From Planctomycetales bacterium (GTDB lineage: Bacteria > Planctomycetota > Planctomycetia > Pirellulales > Pirellulaceae), in NCBI GenBank assembly GCA_020426625.1, contig JAGQPR010000020.1, forward strand, positions 1 to 35,687: 35,687 nucleotides of DNA, in the 5' to 3' direction. Shown here piece by piece: positions 17,981 to 27,172 of this stretch. Each line of letters opens with the position of its first letter. Within the stretch, counting starts at the first letter, position 1. Position numbers and translations under genes: made by a program. The notes below the pieces were generated by a model. The model did not search any database. It was not told the DNA's origin and worked only from the letters and a program-made list of their open reading frames with translations.

Positions 17981-20446
17981 CTAATTCTTACGATTTCTAA
18001 CCGACTCTATGTGGCGTAAAAGCTCGACGGATTTCGGTATTAGATCCACAATCCCTTGCAACAGGCCGCGGGCTTGATCGAGTAGCTCGACACGTACCTG
18101 GCCTTTCATCAGAGCAGCGAGACGCGTCAGCGAATCCGCCAGTTCGTACTTGGCCTCTTCCAAAGCAGCTTTACCAAAGGCTTCTGGATTTTCTTCGATC
18201 TCGCGGATCATGTCTCGGTACAGCGTCACTTCCTGTTCGTAGGCACTAATCCGCTCTGCAGAATCGCCCGTTATCTCGGCAAGTACGTTCATCGACGAAA
18301 TCGACTGCTCGGCAACATTCCAGGCATTTGGGTTCAACGTATAGAAAGAAAGATTTTGCTTGCTGAGAGTCCAATTAGCCTGATATAGCACACGAGCTTC
18401 GTCGAGCCGACCAAGTTTTCGCAAGGCGTCTCCATGTCGATCCTGAGCGACAATGACATCCATCTGATGGACTAAGTTTCGAGTTTTCGAAAGCGATGGT
18501 CTGAGTTCTGAAACAGTTTGCCACTCCTTCGAAATCAGCACTAGTTCACTAGCCGCTACGCCTAGGGAATTTGCAGTCTCGTAGTACTGTTCGAAAAGAT
18601 ACCACGCCAAATACCAGGGATGCAGCTGCTCGCATTGATCGCGCTCCAAAGCTGAAGCAGTAAATTCAAACATATTGTCTTTGCAAAGATCTACAACTTG
18701 CTGTTCGTCCAATTTTGAAGACTTAGCTCTGAGTTCTAGTCGAAGTAACCGCCAATGTCGGTTTGATGGCGCATGTTCAGTCACGACCGCTAGCTGTGAA
18801 TAGCGATCAAGTGTGTCAGAGACCTCTTGCGTGACACGGGCAACGTCAATCAGTTCACCGTATTCAGTTGCCCAACCACGCGATTCCAACGCCCACGACA
18901 ATTCTGGCAGCATTCGAAGCGAGCGTAACAGATCGGACAAAGCGAGCGATTGTTCCTCGATTCCTAATCCTTTGGCCAGTTGAAGCGTTGCTTCACTGTA
19001 ACTAATGAGAGCCCGCACATGGTTTATGTACTCCGCGTCAGGATAGGCTGACTTTTCAGAGCGAAGTATCGCCCAAAATAAGTGCCGATCTCGCAACGAC
19101 GATGAGTTTTCAAGCTCCAATTCATGCGCTATTTCTCGGGCTCTCTCGTTCAACTCGGCGAATCTAACGCTTGGATTGAGAAGTCGACGAATCTCGAAGT
19201 CTCTTTCTTCGCCCTGCAGCTGGGGATAAATCATGTCTAATTCGCGACGCAGTTCAGCTGCTCGATGCGAAGATAGTCCGATTGCTTGGGCCCTAAGCGA
19301 TGCTTTATCGCTCTTCAATTTGGAAACATCGCTTTCAAGTGCATGAAATCTGTTCCATAAAATTGCCGACGCAAGCAATGTTACGGCCACGGCGACTGCT
19401 GTAGCCGCAATCCAGTACTTGCGAAGTGGAAGCAGTATTCGTGCTCGAAATCTTTCCGCCAGAGTGCCATGAACTGCCTCACCCCGCAGCCAAGCTCTTA
19501 GGTCGACGGCTAGATCGGACGCAGATTGGTATCGATGCTCGGGGTAGTAAGACATACACTTTTGAATGATGTAGTCCAACGACTTATCCGACAGGTTTTG
19601 CAACCGCTTGCTAGGTGCTGGGGGAATTCTGTCCAGACTCGTTTGCCAACGAGCGATCGAGTCCGTTTCACTTGACGAGTCGGCATCTGGCTGTTCAGGG
19701 GAGAATGGGCGTTTTCCAAAGCAGACGATCTCATAGAGGATGACGCCAATTGAGAAAATATCTGCGGTTTTGCCAGCTAGCTTGGCGCTGAGGAGTTGCT
19801 CGGGCGGTGCGTACGGAGTCGTTCCCATGTGACCAATCGTGGATGTCAACTCTGATTCAGTCTGCAATAATTTTGCTAGACCGAAGTCACCAAGCAACAA
19901 TGAGCCATCGCTAGCGACCAAGATATTGCGAGGTTTGATATCTCTGTGAACAATTCCAAGAGTGTGCGCGTGTTCAAGTCCATCCAGAACCCCACACAAT
20001 TGCTCAATTCGCGTTCTCACCTGCTCAACCGTCACTACCGGATTGCTAGTTAGCTCGTCCGAAAGATCTCCTTTGTCGATCAATGGCATCGTGAAAAAGG
20101 GTATACTTTGGGAGTCTTGCTCGAACGAGCCCTGATCGACAACGGGAACAATGTTGCTGTGATTAAGGGAAGCCAGCAATGACAATTCACGTTCGAATCG
20201 GCTACGAATCTCGCGAGGAACGGCTCGAAATCTAGGTACGAATAATACCTTTAGAGCAAGACGGGTTGTCAATTCATCCCCACATACAACTTCATATACT
20301 GCACCCATCCCTCCCTTTCCCAGAAGTCGTTGAATTCTGTATCCGGGGATTGCAGGAAAGTTTGATGCGTCTTCTGCCGTGCGGGATGCTTGGCCAAACT
20401 CGGGTGGCAGGCCATCCAGGCTAAGCTCAGAATTGCTTGTGTTCAT
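17981..20446 (-). CDS. Membrane-anchored Hanks-type serine/threonine protein kinase with C-terminal helical repeats
   Basis: An 821-residue protein. The kinase domain (about 36-320) is complete: glycine loop GKGGMGAVYE (43-52), Lys66 in ALKV, catalytic HRDIKPRN with Asp169 and Asn174, DFG at 187-189, and the APPEQ activation-segment end (213-217). Asp229 lies in the GKTADIFSIGVILYE helix. A single membrane helix spans 346-364, followed by a coiled-coil-like stretch (ESDVSKLKSDKASLRAQ). About 450 residues of alpha-helical, TPR-like but degenerate sequence follow. It should phosphorylate cytoplasmic proteins, with the helical part on the other side of the membrane or serving as a sensor. A sigma-factor gene lies 170 bp upstream on the same strand, a common planctomycete pairing. 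The ribosome binding site is weak (CTGGAC). The target is unknown. Confidence 0.94.
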   Translation of the reverse strand: MNTSNSELSLDGLPPEFGQASRTAEDASNFPAIPGYRIQRLLGKGGMGAVYEVVCGDELTTRLALKVLFVPRFRAVPREIRSRFERELSLLASLNHSNIVPVVDQGSFEQDSQSIPFFTMPLIDKGDLSDELTSNPVVTVEQVRTRIEQLCGVLDGLEHAHTLGIVHRDIKPRNILVASDGSLLLGDFGLAKLLQTESELTSTIGHMGTTPYAPPEQLLSAKLAGKTADIFSIGVILYEIVCFGKRPFSPEQPDADSSSETDSIARWQTSLDRIPPAPSKRLQNLSDKSLDYIIQKCMSYYPEHRYQSASDLAVDLRAWLRGEAVHGTLAERFRARILLPLRKYWIAATAVAVAVTLLASAILWNRFHALESDVSKLKSDKASLRAQAIGLSSHRAAELRRELDMIYPQLQGEERDFEIRRLLNPSVRFAELNERAREIAHELELENSSSLRDRHLFWAILRSEKSAYPDAEYINHVRALISYSEATLQLAKGLGIEEQSLALSDLLRSLRMLPELSWALESRGWATEYGELIDVARVTQEVSDTLDRYSQLAVVTEHAPSNRHWRLLRLELRAKSSKLDEQQVVDLCKDNMFEFTASALERDQCEQLHPWYLAWYLFEQYYETANSLGVAASELVLISKEWQTVSELRPSLSKTRNLVHQMDVIVAQDRHGDALRKLGRLDEARVLYQANWTLSKQNLSFYTLNPNAWNVAEQSISSMNVLAEITGDSAERISAYEQEVTLYRDMIREIEENPEAFGKAALEEAKYELADSLTRLAALMKGQVRVELLDQARGLLQGIVDLIPKSVELLRHIESVRNRKN

Positions 20447-20616
20447 GTCCAGTTGATCAGATGAAGTGTGTGATTAGCGACTTCATTCTAAAAGAAACTG
20501 GATGAGGAACAAGGATGTAGTTTCATCGAAATGTTCTTCCCGGATTGAGAGCTATCTATTGGTACGCCTATTCGCTCTCCAACCCAGAATCTCAGCGTGA
20601 CTTCTCGCTGCACTAT

Positions 20617-21360
20617 TCAAGTCATCTCTTTATGAATGTAGGTCCAGAGGTTCATTTCTTCGGCAGCTTCACGAATTGTTTCTCGCGTTGGCTGTCTCAG
20701 GCGGACAGCAATTTCAGAGATCATCTTTGAAGCGAATGTGGCTTTTGCTCGACGCAAGCGTTGCTTCGCATTTTCAGTTGAAATCCTCTCGCCAAAACGT
20801 TGTTCGAAAAAGTCTACGATTGCGCTAACGGCTACCTTAGCTCTGCCACCGTTTTGCCTGAATTCCTCCAAACGATCCTGTTGGTATTGCAGTACAAATG
20901 CCAGCAGCGAATGATACCGATTCTTGCCATCTTGTTCGTCGGCATGCATGTCTTCGTCCACCAGCTGCATGATTTGCTTGCCTTCCATCGAGTCGAACTC
21001 GCGCATCGCTGAGTCGATTGGTTGTAGCGCCTTTGGATCCAGAGCATCGTGGTTTTCTGGGATGGCTCCTGGTAATTTGGCGGAGAATTTCGCAGATTTC
21101 CTAACTTGGTTGCGAAGCGAAGATTTTAGGTAGTCGCGAAAACGCCCCTTCGAGGCATCAAACCTATCGAATGATCCGGTAAGAAACTTAACCGCGAACT
21201 CTTGGCATTGTTCGTCAGCTTCGTCGGCGTTTCCGCAGAGGCAGAGGAAAAACTTTCGAATTGGCAGTGCATAAAGATCGAAAAATGCTTGAGGATTATC
21301 CAACACGCGAGGATTTGTCAGGATACGGCTGATATGAGAGTGTTGGGTAAAATCGTTCAT
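20617..21360 (-). CDS. ECF-like RNA polymerase sigma-70 family factor (planctomycete type)
   Basis: A 247-residue protein with AGGA 7 nt before its ATG. Residues about 20-105 look like sigma region 2: AFFDLYALPIRKFFLCLCGNADEADEQCQEFAVKFL, then FDASKGRFRDYLKSSLRNQVR, where the F-R-x-Y/W-L step is typical of ECF factors. Residues about 170-225 (VSAIVDFFEQRFGERISTENAKQRLRRAKATFASKM) fit a divergent region 4 helix-turn-helix. The C-terminal 35 residues extend past region 4. It is longer than a minimal ECF (about 180 residues), with a charged insert between regions 2 and 4. No anti-sigma gene is present; the downstream membrane kinase is the likely regulatory partner, as in other planctomycete sigma-kinase loci. 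The assignment rests on motif pattern, since region 4 is weak. Confidence 0.78.
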   Translation of the reverse strand: MNDFTQHSHISRILTNPRVLDNPQAFFDLYALPIRKFFLCLCGNADEADEQCQEFAVKFLTGSFDRFDASKGRFRDYLKSSLRNQVRKSAKFSAKLPGAIPENHDALDPKALQPIDSAMREFDSMEGKQIMQLVDEDMHADEQDGKNRYHSLLAFVLQYQQDRLEEFRQNGGRAKVAVSAIVDFFEQRFGERISTENAKQRLRRAKATFASKMISEIAVRLRQPTRETIREAAEEMNLWTYIHKEMT

Positions 21361-21548
21361 TCAAATTCCTGATAGGTCGAGTTCTCGCAGACGGTTGAAA
21401 TGAAGCCATGCTCCGTGGCTTTAGTAATACTGCCAGCGTCGCGAGAAATGGCAAGCCAAGTAGTGGTTGACGACGTAGCTGCCATCTTCCTGCTCGACGG
21501 ACTAGCCACTCTGGTCTGACTTCATTCGTCATTTGCCAAACAGCAAAG

Positions 21549-21584
21549 ATGCTGCTGGAGACGTGAGTTCATCTCCAACAGCAT
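21549..21584. terminator. Hairpin downstream of the small secreted protein (possible weak terminator)
   Basis: Arms at 21549-21561 and 21572-21584 pair over 12 of 13 positions (ATGCTG then TGGAGA against TCTCCA then CAGCAT, one C/A mismatch), with a 10-nt loop. It lies 32 bp after the stop of the 21617-22078 gene on its transcribed strand. The following T run is poor (CTTTGCTGTTTGG), so it may be a weak or factor-assisted terminator, or an mRNA-stability element ahead of the sigma gene. Confidence 0.55.
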
Positions 21585-21616
21585 TTGACTATCTCGCGAT
21601 TGTCGGTTGGCCAATT

Positions 21617-22078
21617 TTAGTTGCTGCCAACTCCACGGTGATATGGTAACGAGGAATAGTTTCTGTTGTAGCTGTTCCAATACATTCGCTGTGAAAAGTT
21701 GGAGGGTAACATGGAGTTTCTGGGCGATGCCGTTGAACTCGTTGATGATCCGAGATTGCTAGCAGCGGAGCCCAGACCGTCCGCGGCTCCACCCAACGCA
21801 GCGCCAAGGAGTTCCAAATTTTGCATGCGTTTTCCACGAAGTACCTCGGGCGAGACGCCTCGTCGATCTGCAGCACGGAAGAGCCGTTCGTCCGCTCGAT
21901 CCTTCATTGCCTGCCCGATCCTGGTTAGAGGCACGTAATCCAGGCTAGCTTTGCCTTTATCGGCCAATCTCGACTGCTGGTTCTGCCGAGCGTTCTTAAA
22001 AAGTTGAGCGTTTGCTTGTGCTCCCAAGCTGATGGAAATAACTGCAAGTGCTGCGAAAGTGACGGCTTTATTCTGCAT
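21617..22078 (-). CDS. Small secreted protein of unknown function
   Basis: A 153-residue protein from the ATG at 22078, with AAGGA 8 nt upstream. The frame continues upstream but without protein-like sequence. Residues 1-24 (MQNKAVTFAALAVISISLGAQANA) are a textbook Sec signal peptide cleaved after ANA. The mature part begins LFKNARQNQQSRLADKGKASLDYVPLTRIGQAMKDRADERLFRAADRRG, which is basic and helical. It then gives a short Gly/Ala-Ser stretch (LGAALGGAADGLGSAASNLGSS) and an Asn/Tyr/Ser-rich tail (MYWNSYNRNYSS). No cysteine is present in the mature protein. I do not recognise a family. It stands alone between the PQQ/TPR gene and the sigma factor, with its own leader and a hairpin after it. 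Confidence 0.75.
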   Translation of the reverse strand: MQNKAVTFAALAVISISLGAQANAQLFKNARQNQQSRLADKGKASLDYVPLTRIGQAMKDRADERLFRAADRRGVSPEVLRGKRMQNLELLGAALGGAADGLGSAASNLGSSTSSTASPRNSMLPSNFSQRMYWNSYNRNYSSLPYHRGVGSN

Positions 22079-22582
22079 GATTTTGTTCCTTGAATCGTGT
22101 GGCATCTGGTTTATCCATTGCCGAACTTGTTTAGACCTTGGTTCCCACTTCTGGGTGTGTAAGACGTGAAGGATTGACGTGGCCTCGTCTGAACAAAATC
22201 CCATAGCTGTGCAGGGTGCGAGAGTTACAGAGAATCCCGAAAAATCTCCGAAGTATCTTTTCTTTTTGCACCAGAAGCTGCATGGATGCATTACGAGATT
22301 AGCAATTGGAGATTCGGCAGCCAAAGCTATCCCGTTGTCATCACGCCGCTGGAAGTTCAAGCACAATACAACTTGTCGACAAGACCCACTCCACCCGCTC
22401 CGCTAGCATGGCGTGATGTAACGACGCAAGATGACAAAAGGACACAACACCGCATCGAAAAGGGAATGGAGAGACCGGAAAAAGGCATCTCGAGAAGAGT
22501 GAGCCCTTGCCGGCGACGAATAAACTTGCGGCAAGCGGAAGGTTTTCGTTCGCCATCCGCGACCGCCATTAAAACTTGCTGG
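22079..22582. other. Intergenic region between the PQQ/TPR gene and the small secreted protein
   Basis: About 500 bp with no convincing gene. Short frames on both strands (for example plus 22286-22645, which runs into the PQQ gene) lack protein character. A 7-bp inverted repeat CTTGCCG/CGGCAAG (22506-22512 and 22529-22535) lies 48 bp beyond the PQQ stop but has no T run. The promoter of the small secreted protein should be here. Confidence 0.45.
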
Positions 22583-25500
22583 CTAACGCGCGCGGAAGCT
22601 GAAGACGGGTTGGGGCGCACGCGTGGAATCGGAAAAAGATATTAGCAGCCCCTTCATTCCGACGTTGGCAACGATCTGTTGCTTCAGCGGAAGTAGCCGC
22701 ATGGAAAAGCCGTCGGTGTCTGCTTGCAACAAATGTTCTGCGAACACAAACGAGCCATAACGAATATCGATCATTGCGCAGCTGGCAAGTTTGGTTCGCT
22801 CATGAACCTGATAAAGCAACATGAACGGAGAATCGGTTGGTTGAATCGTCGGAAAGGTCATGTTGTAAAGTTGGCCTGGCTTGTCCCACAACAGTTCTCC
22901 GGTTTTTATGTCGAAGCCGTAAACAAATCCATTCACCGGAGCAGAGATACGCGATATGCGTATGGGGTCATAGAGCAAGGGAGAGCGTACATTCTTTCCA
23001 TCCGCTTCACCGTTGCTGAATACGACCAGTTGGTTTTGAAATCTAGCCGCATGCAAACTATCCAGGCCATAGGTGAGCGGAAGCTCAAAAACTCGATGAG
23101 TGATTGCTGATGAATTCCGTAAATCAAAAAAGTGAATTCCCTTTTCCGGCTCAGCCACAATCAGGAAACGCTCTTCGAAATGGGTCGCTCTCGCTCCTGC
23201 TTGCAATTCCTCCAAAGCAACTTCGTCGCCGGTAAACGGATTCCATACGCGAAGCGTCATCGGGTACTCAAATCCCGTACCTGTGCCGTCAAAACGTTCT
23301 CGGAAATCGACCACCAAATCGTTGTGAGCAAACCAGCGTTGCCATTGCCCTTCGGAATTACTGCTCCGCAACGTAAGGCCATCGCGAACATCAAGCACTT
23401 CAACGTACATTCTGTTGCTGCGAAATGTAGCAACTGCCAGCTCGGTCCCTGAGGAAGCCATCTGCGCTTCACCGGTGAACCCATCACGTTGCCAAAGAAT
23501 GCGGCCTGTGAGCGTATCCAGCATTTGCAGGCTTGATCCGTTCTGCACTGGGATTCCGCCGGGCGTCAGCGGCCCAACCACCACTACGGAATTGCCAACC
23601 TTTCGAAGACTGGTCGGAAAGCCCAAATTCGAGATTTTCATGGGAGCTCCTCCCGGTGGTTCGTACTTGGCTAGCCCATCGTTATTGACCAACGAGTGTC
23701 GCCATAACATGGCGTCACTTCGATCTCTTAGACCGCGCTGCAGATCGAAGGCAGCCACTTCCGACATGCTTTCCAGAATCAGTAGCGAGCCTCTGATATT
23801 GGCTCGTAGGAATTCGTCACTGGTGTCGGCAATAGCTCGATCGTAAGACAACCGAGCCACATCTTCACCTAAACCACTGTAAACCACCAACTGCTGGCCA
23901 GCCATCGAAACTCGTAAATCGGGCCTCCCGAATCGCTCAATCGTTTGCGGGACAATGGCACCATGCATGTAGTCCATTCGATTGGTGAACGTGACGTCAG
24001 CAAAACCGGAATTCCATTGCAGCTCGCCAGGAGTTTTTCCTTGCAAGGCTTGTAGTATTTCATCGCGTTCCACATTTCGGAATTCTTGTGAGTACGCATA
24101 GAGGCGCGACGCGTCGCCGTACTTGGCCAACTTCAGACGCTCTGCGTCCGGCATTTTGGCAAGCAAGAACTGCGCTGCTTTGGTTGTGGAGTCGCTTCTT
24201 GAATGCAACAATACGTTCAATCGGTGTTCAGCTGCCACTGATTCACCCTGATCGATCAGGTCGGAAGACAAATCCAAAATGGCTTGCTCTGCCGGAGGCA
24301 GCCATTGGAAGAAGTCTAGTTTTTGCCGCCGCTGTGAGATGACCTGAGTACCAATCTCAGACAGTTCTGCCGCGATCATCTTTTGAATCCTGGCCAAGTC
24401 ACTGGCGGGTGCCGCGTGATAGGCACGCGCCAAATTCGTACGAATCCAGCAGTCTGAATCTACATCATGGCCATCTTTGACGTGCAATGCAGTAGTGCGA
24501 CTGGGGGCAGGGGAGTAGGTTGCGTCGAGTCGATCTTGCATCAAGGTCATGAGACGCTCAAATGCGGCGACGTGGTCTCCCGCGCGTATGTTCCCTAATG
24601 CTAGCTGTTGCAGAAACCGGAACCGCTGGGGCCCAAACTCGATCACCTGCTGGAATTCCTGGGCAATGCCAGCGTAACGCGGAAAATCTTTCTCCAATGC
24701 TGCTAGCAGTACTTCTGCCATTAGGTAGCGTGAATCAGTATTTTCAGGCTCTGACTGCAGAGCTCGCTTCAACAGCTCGAGCGCTTCGTCCAGCTCGAGA
24801 CGAGACACGGCTAATTGAGCCCGTTGGTTCAAGACCCACACATCTTCGGCTGTGGTATCCGCCTGGCGATCTGTCAACAAGTCGGAGAGAGACTCTTTCG
24901 TGAAGAACGCAGCAACCGCTGTCTCACTGATGCTCAGTAACTGTTTCTGATAGGCGAATAAGCTGCCCAGCGGCTGGTCCACCTGCGTCTGCTCTAACAG
25001 CTCCCCATCGTCGACACGAAACCTGGCAACGGTTTGTCCGGTGAGAGGCAATAGAATAGTATCACCCTCAAAGACTCCTTTGCCCGCCAGGGACTTGTTG
25101 TCGGGGAAGTCAGGCCCAACAGAGCTTCTGCCATCGCTCAACTGGACCCAAGCCAATCGATTCTCTGAGACGAGCAGAGCTCGATCATTGATGATGCCTG
25201 CCACGTAGCGCGCTCGATTGCGTTTGCCATCTTTGACGGTGGCTTCACCTGTGAGCAAATCGCCGATGATCAGCCGGTCGGTCTCAGGTGGCGTAAGTAT
25301 AAAGTACCCATTGGACGCGACAACAGCTGCGTCTTGCCAGCTCTGATCCAGCGGGTCGAATCGATTCCCATTCATGAAACCGCTGATTTCGGATCTGCGA
25401 GCAATTGGCCCTTTGTCATAGGCCATTCCCCATAGCAATTGACGTGAACCAAGATCCACCGCCACAACCACACCTAGCCCTGTCGGACACACAATGACTC

Positions 25501-27133
25501 CGTCAGAAATGGTGGGAGATAGCGCTTGGCTTTGCCGTTGTTGATCCATGGCAATCGGCGGATAGACACTGCTGGCCAATTGCTGTCGCCAGCGCAGCTG
25601 GCCAGAGGAAGGATCTAACACAGTCAGCTGCGTTGATCCATTCACATCGATCAAGCAGTACAGCGATCCTTGATACGCCAGCGGTGGTCCGAGAAAGTAG
25701 GCATTCGCCAAGCGTCGTTCGCTGCCTCCATCCTCACCGCCAACCTGCCATTTTAGCGATCCCTCCTCGACGATGCTTAGGCAGGAAAGCGTACTGGCCT
25801 CGCGCATTCGGCGACCAGCTGTACTCTCATCGACCACGTAAACACGGTCGACGTCACAACTGAAGCGACCGAAAGCAGCGCTTCCCCAAAGTCGGTTTTG
25901 AACTTTCGGTGACACTTGATCAAGCCTGACGCCGCTTCCTTGATAGTTTTGCCTGCCACCATCATTGGGTAAAGTTAATTGGAAATATGGCCAGCGAATG
26001 TTTCCCGTTTCGAAATCGATAGCCAGCAATGAAGCGTCTGTGGTTCTTGTCAGGATCAAGTTATCGACGATGCGAAGCTCAGATTTGGGAAGCATCAGTT
26101 GGCCTCCACGCATTCTCGATTCTTTCAGATTGAGAATGGCTTCTCCCTCCAAAACGCTGGAATGGATTTCCTTGACCCAGCGCGCATTGGTCAGCGGCAT
26201 CCCGCAAGCGGCTCGTCCACTTCGTTCGGAGGTACCACCACCGACCATCCAGTTGGCCTGCAGGTTGATACTAGACCTTAAGTCTTGCACCACTTGGGCC
26301 GATTCCAGTATTGATTTCCAATTTTCAGTACTTGCAAGGCTAAGTTGTCTTCCGTCAATTTCGATGCCCTGCCCGGGAAACAGATCGGCTGCCTCAAGTA
26401 GCGTTTGCTCCGCCTGCGCAGAACGATTTCCCAAGTAGTATGCCAGAGCAGCATACTTGGCCAGATTGGCGCCAAATCGAGCTCGGGCCACCGGGGAGTC
26501 CAGTAACAGCTGATAAGTGCGAGCCGCATGCAAGAGATTTCCAGACATGAGGCGGTGCTGCGACAAGACGACCAACGCATCGTACCCCGCAGCCGTGTGT
26601 GGATAGTTCCTGGCGACGAAGGCGACTCGCTCAAAGTCCGCCTCCTCAAGGGCTGTGTTCAATTCCTGCCGAGCAGTGACTCCGTACTGCAATTCAAGCG
26701 TTTCGCGGGCCGCTGCGGGAAGGTCGGCCAGGATGCGCAAAACCTTGGCCTTGATGCTGCTGCGGTACAAGCCCTCCGGATCGTGCTCCAGGAAAAAGTC
26801 CTGTCCACGATCGATTTCCGGGAGAGCCTCATTGTCGTCTTGAACGAGTGCATACAGCGCAGTGATTCCTTCCGCATAGCGCCCCTCAGACAAGGCTATT
26901 TGCCCTTCATTGAGCAAGTGCTGCAATGGACGCTGCGCCAGCAGGAACAGATCTTCAGATGGATTGGCAAACTGGCCGAAGACCTGATTGGTTGCATGCC
27001 CGGCTACAAATTGTTCGAAACACAACGCCAACACTATCACGTGGCAAACAGAGCGTCTCGTGCCCAATCGGCGTTTGGATAGGTTTGACCGAAATGCAGA
27101 ATCTTGGGTCGAAGCAGCCAAGGAAGTACACAT
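22583..27133 (-). CDS. PQQ-type beta-propeller protein with TPR-like helical regions
   Basis: A 1516-residue exported protein; CAGGA about 7 nt before the ATG at 27133 supports the start. A signal or anchor segment follows a basic stretch (HVIVLALCFEQFVAG, about 31-45). Residues about 60-270 are TPR-like helices (LLNEGQIALSEGRYAEGITALYALV, then AAYDALVVLSQHRLMSGNLLHAARTYQLLL). A first propeller follows with PQQ-like blades (LLAIDFETGNIRWPYF, LTVLDPSSGQLRWRQQL, VVAVDLGSRQLLWGMAY). A second TPR-like block sits around residues 790-900 (LAVSRLELDEALELLKRALQSEPEN), and a second propeller fills the C-terminus (LQMLDTLTGRILWQRDGF, VYGFDIKTGELLWDKPG). No alcohol-dehydrogenase active-site motif is visible, so it is probably a scaffold rather than a PQQ enzyme. 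It lies 39 bp after the HtrA-like gene. Confidence 0.88.
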   Translation of the reverse strand: MCTSLAASTQDSAFRSNLSKRRLGTRRSVCHVIVLALCFEQFVAGHATNQVFGQFANPSEDLFLLAQRPLQHLLNEGQIALSEGRYAEGITALYALVQDDNEALPEIDRGQDFFLEHDPEGLYRSSIKAKVLRILADLPAAARETLELQYGVTARQELNTALEEADFERVAFVARNYPHTAAGYDALVVLSQHRLMSGNLLHAARTYQLLLDSPVARARFGANLAKYAALAYYLGNRSAQAEQTLLEAADLFPGQGIEIDGRQLSLASTENWKSILESAQVVQDLRSSINLQANWMVGGGTSERSGRAACGMPLTNARWVKEIHSSVLEGEAILNLKESRMRGGQLMLPKSELRIVDNLILTRTTDASLLAIDFETGNIRWPYFQLTLPNDGGRQNYQGSGVRLDQVSPKVQNRLWGSAAFGRFSCDVDRVYVVDESTAGRRMREASTLSCLSIVEEGSLKWQVGGEDGGSERRLANAYFLGPPLAYQGSLYCLIDVNGSTQLTVLDPSSGQLRWRQQLASSVYPPIAMDQQRQSQALSPTISDGVIVCPTGLGVVVAVDLGSRQLLWGMAYDKGPIARRSEISGFMNGNRFDPLDQSWQDAAVVASNGYFILTPPETDRLIIGDLLTGEATVKDGKRNRARYVAGIINDRALLVSENRLAWVQLSDGRSSVGPDFPDNKSLAGKGVFEGDTILLPLTGQTVARFRVDDGELLEQTQVDQPLGSLFAYQKQLLSISETAVAAFFTKESLSDLLTDRQADTTAEDVWVLNQRAQLAVSRLELDEALELLKRALQSEPENTDSRYLMAEVLLAALEKDFPRYAGIAQEFQQVIEFGPQRFRFLQQLALGNIRAGDHVAAFERLMTLMQDRLDATYSPAPSRTTALHVKDGHDVDSDCWIRTNLARAYHAAPASDLARIQKMIAAELSEIGTQVISQRRQKLDFFQWLPPAEQAILDLSSDLIDQGESVAAEHRLNVLLHSRSDSTTKAAQFLLAKMPDAERLKLAKYGDASRLYAYSQEFRNVERDEILQALQGKTPGELQWNSGFADVTFTNRMDYMHGAIVPQTIERFGRPDLRVSMAGQQLVVYSGLGEDVARLSYDRAIADTSDEFLRANIRGSLLILESMSEVAAFDLQRGLRDRSDAMLWRHSLVNNDGLAKYEPPGGAPMKISNLGFPTSLRKVGNSVVVVGPLTPGGIPVQNGSSLQMLDTLTGRILWQRDGFTGEAQMASSGTELAVATFRSNRMYVEVLDVRDGLTLRSSNSEGQWQRWFAHNDLVVDFRERFDGTGTGFEYPMTLRVWNPFTGDEVALEELQAGARATHFEERFLIVAEPEKGIHFFDLRNSSAITHRVFELPLTYGLDSLHAARFQNQLVVFSNGEADGKNVRSPLLYDPIRISRISAPVNGFVYGFDIKTGELLWDKPGQLYNMTFPTIQPTDSPFMLLYQVHERTKLASCAMIDIRYGSFVFAEHLLQADTDGFSMRLLPLKQQIVANVGMKGLLISFSDSTRAPQPVFSFRAR

Positions 27134-27172
27134 GTTCGTCCTGCCATGTCAGTTGTGTTTTGCAAACAAAAT

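Noticed and set aside
22506..22535. 7-bp inverted repeat after the PQQ/TPR gene as a terminator
   Set aside because: The 16-nt loop and absence of a T run on the transcribed strand make an intrinsic terminator unlikely.
26528..27082. 184-codon plus-strand frame opposite the PQQ/TPR gene
   Set aside because: Antisense to a gene with clear signal peptide and repeats; no independent evidence of coding.
22583..27133. PQQ-dependent alcohol dehydrogenase
   Set aside because: The blades are PQQ-like, but no quinoprotein active-site or disulfide-ring motif is visible and the protein is more than twice the enzyme's usual length.
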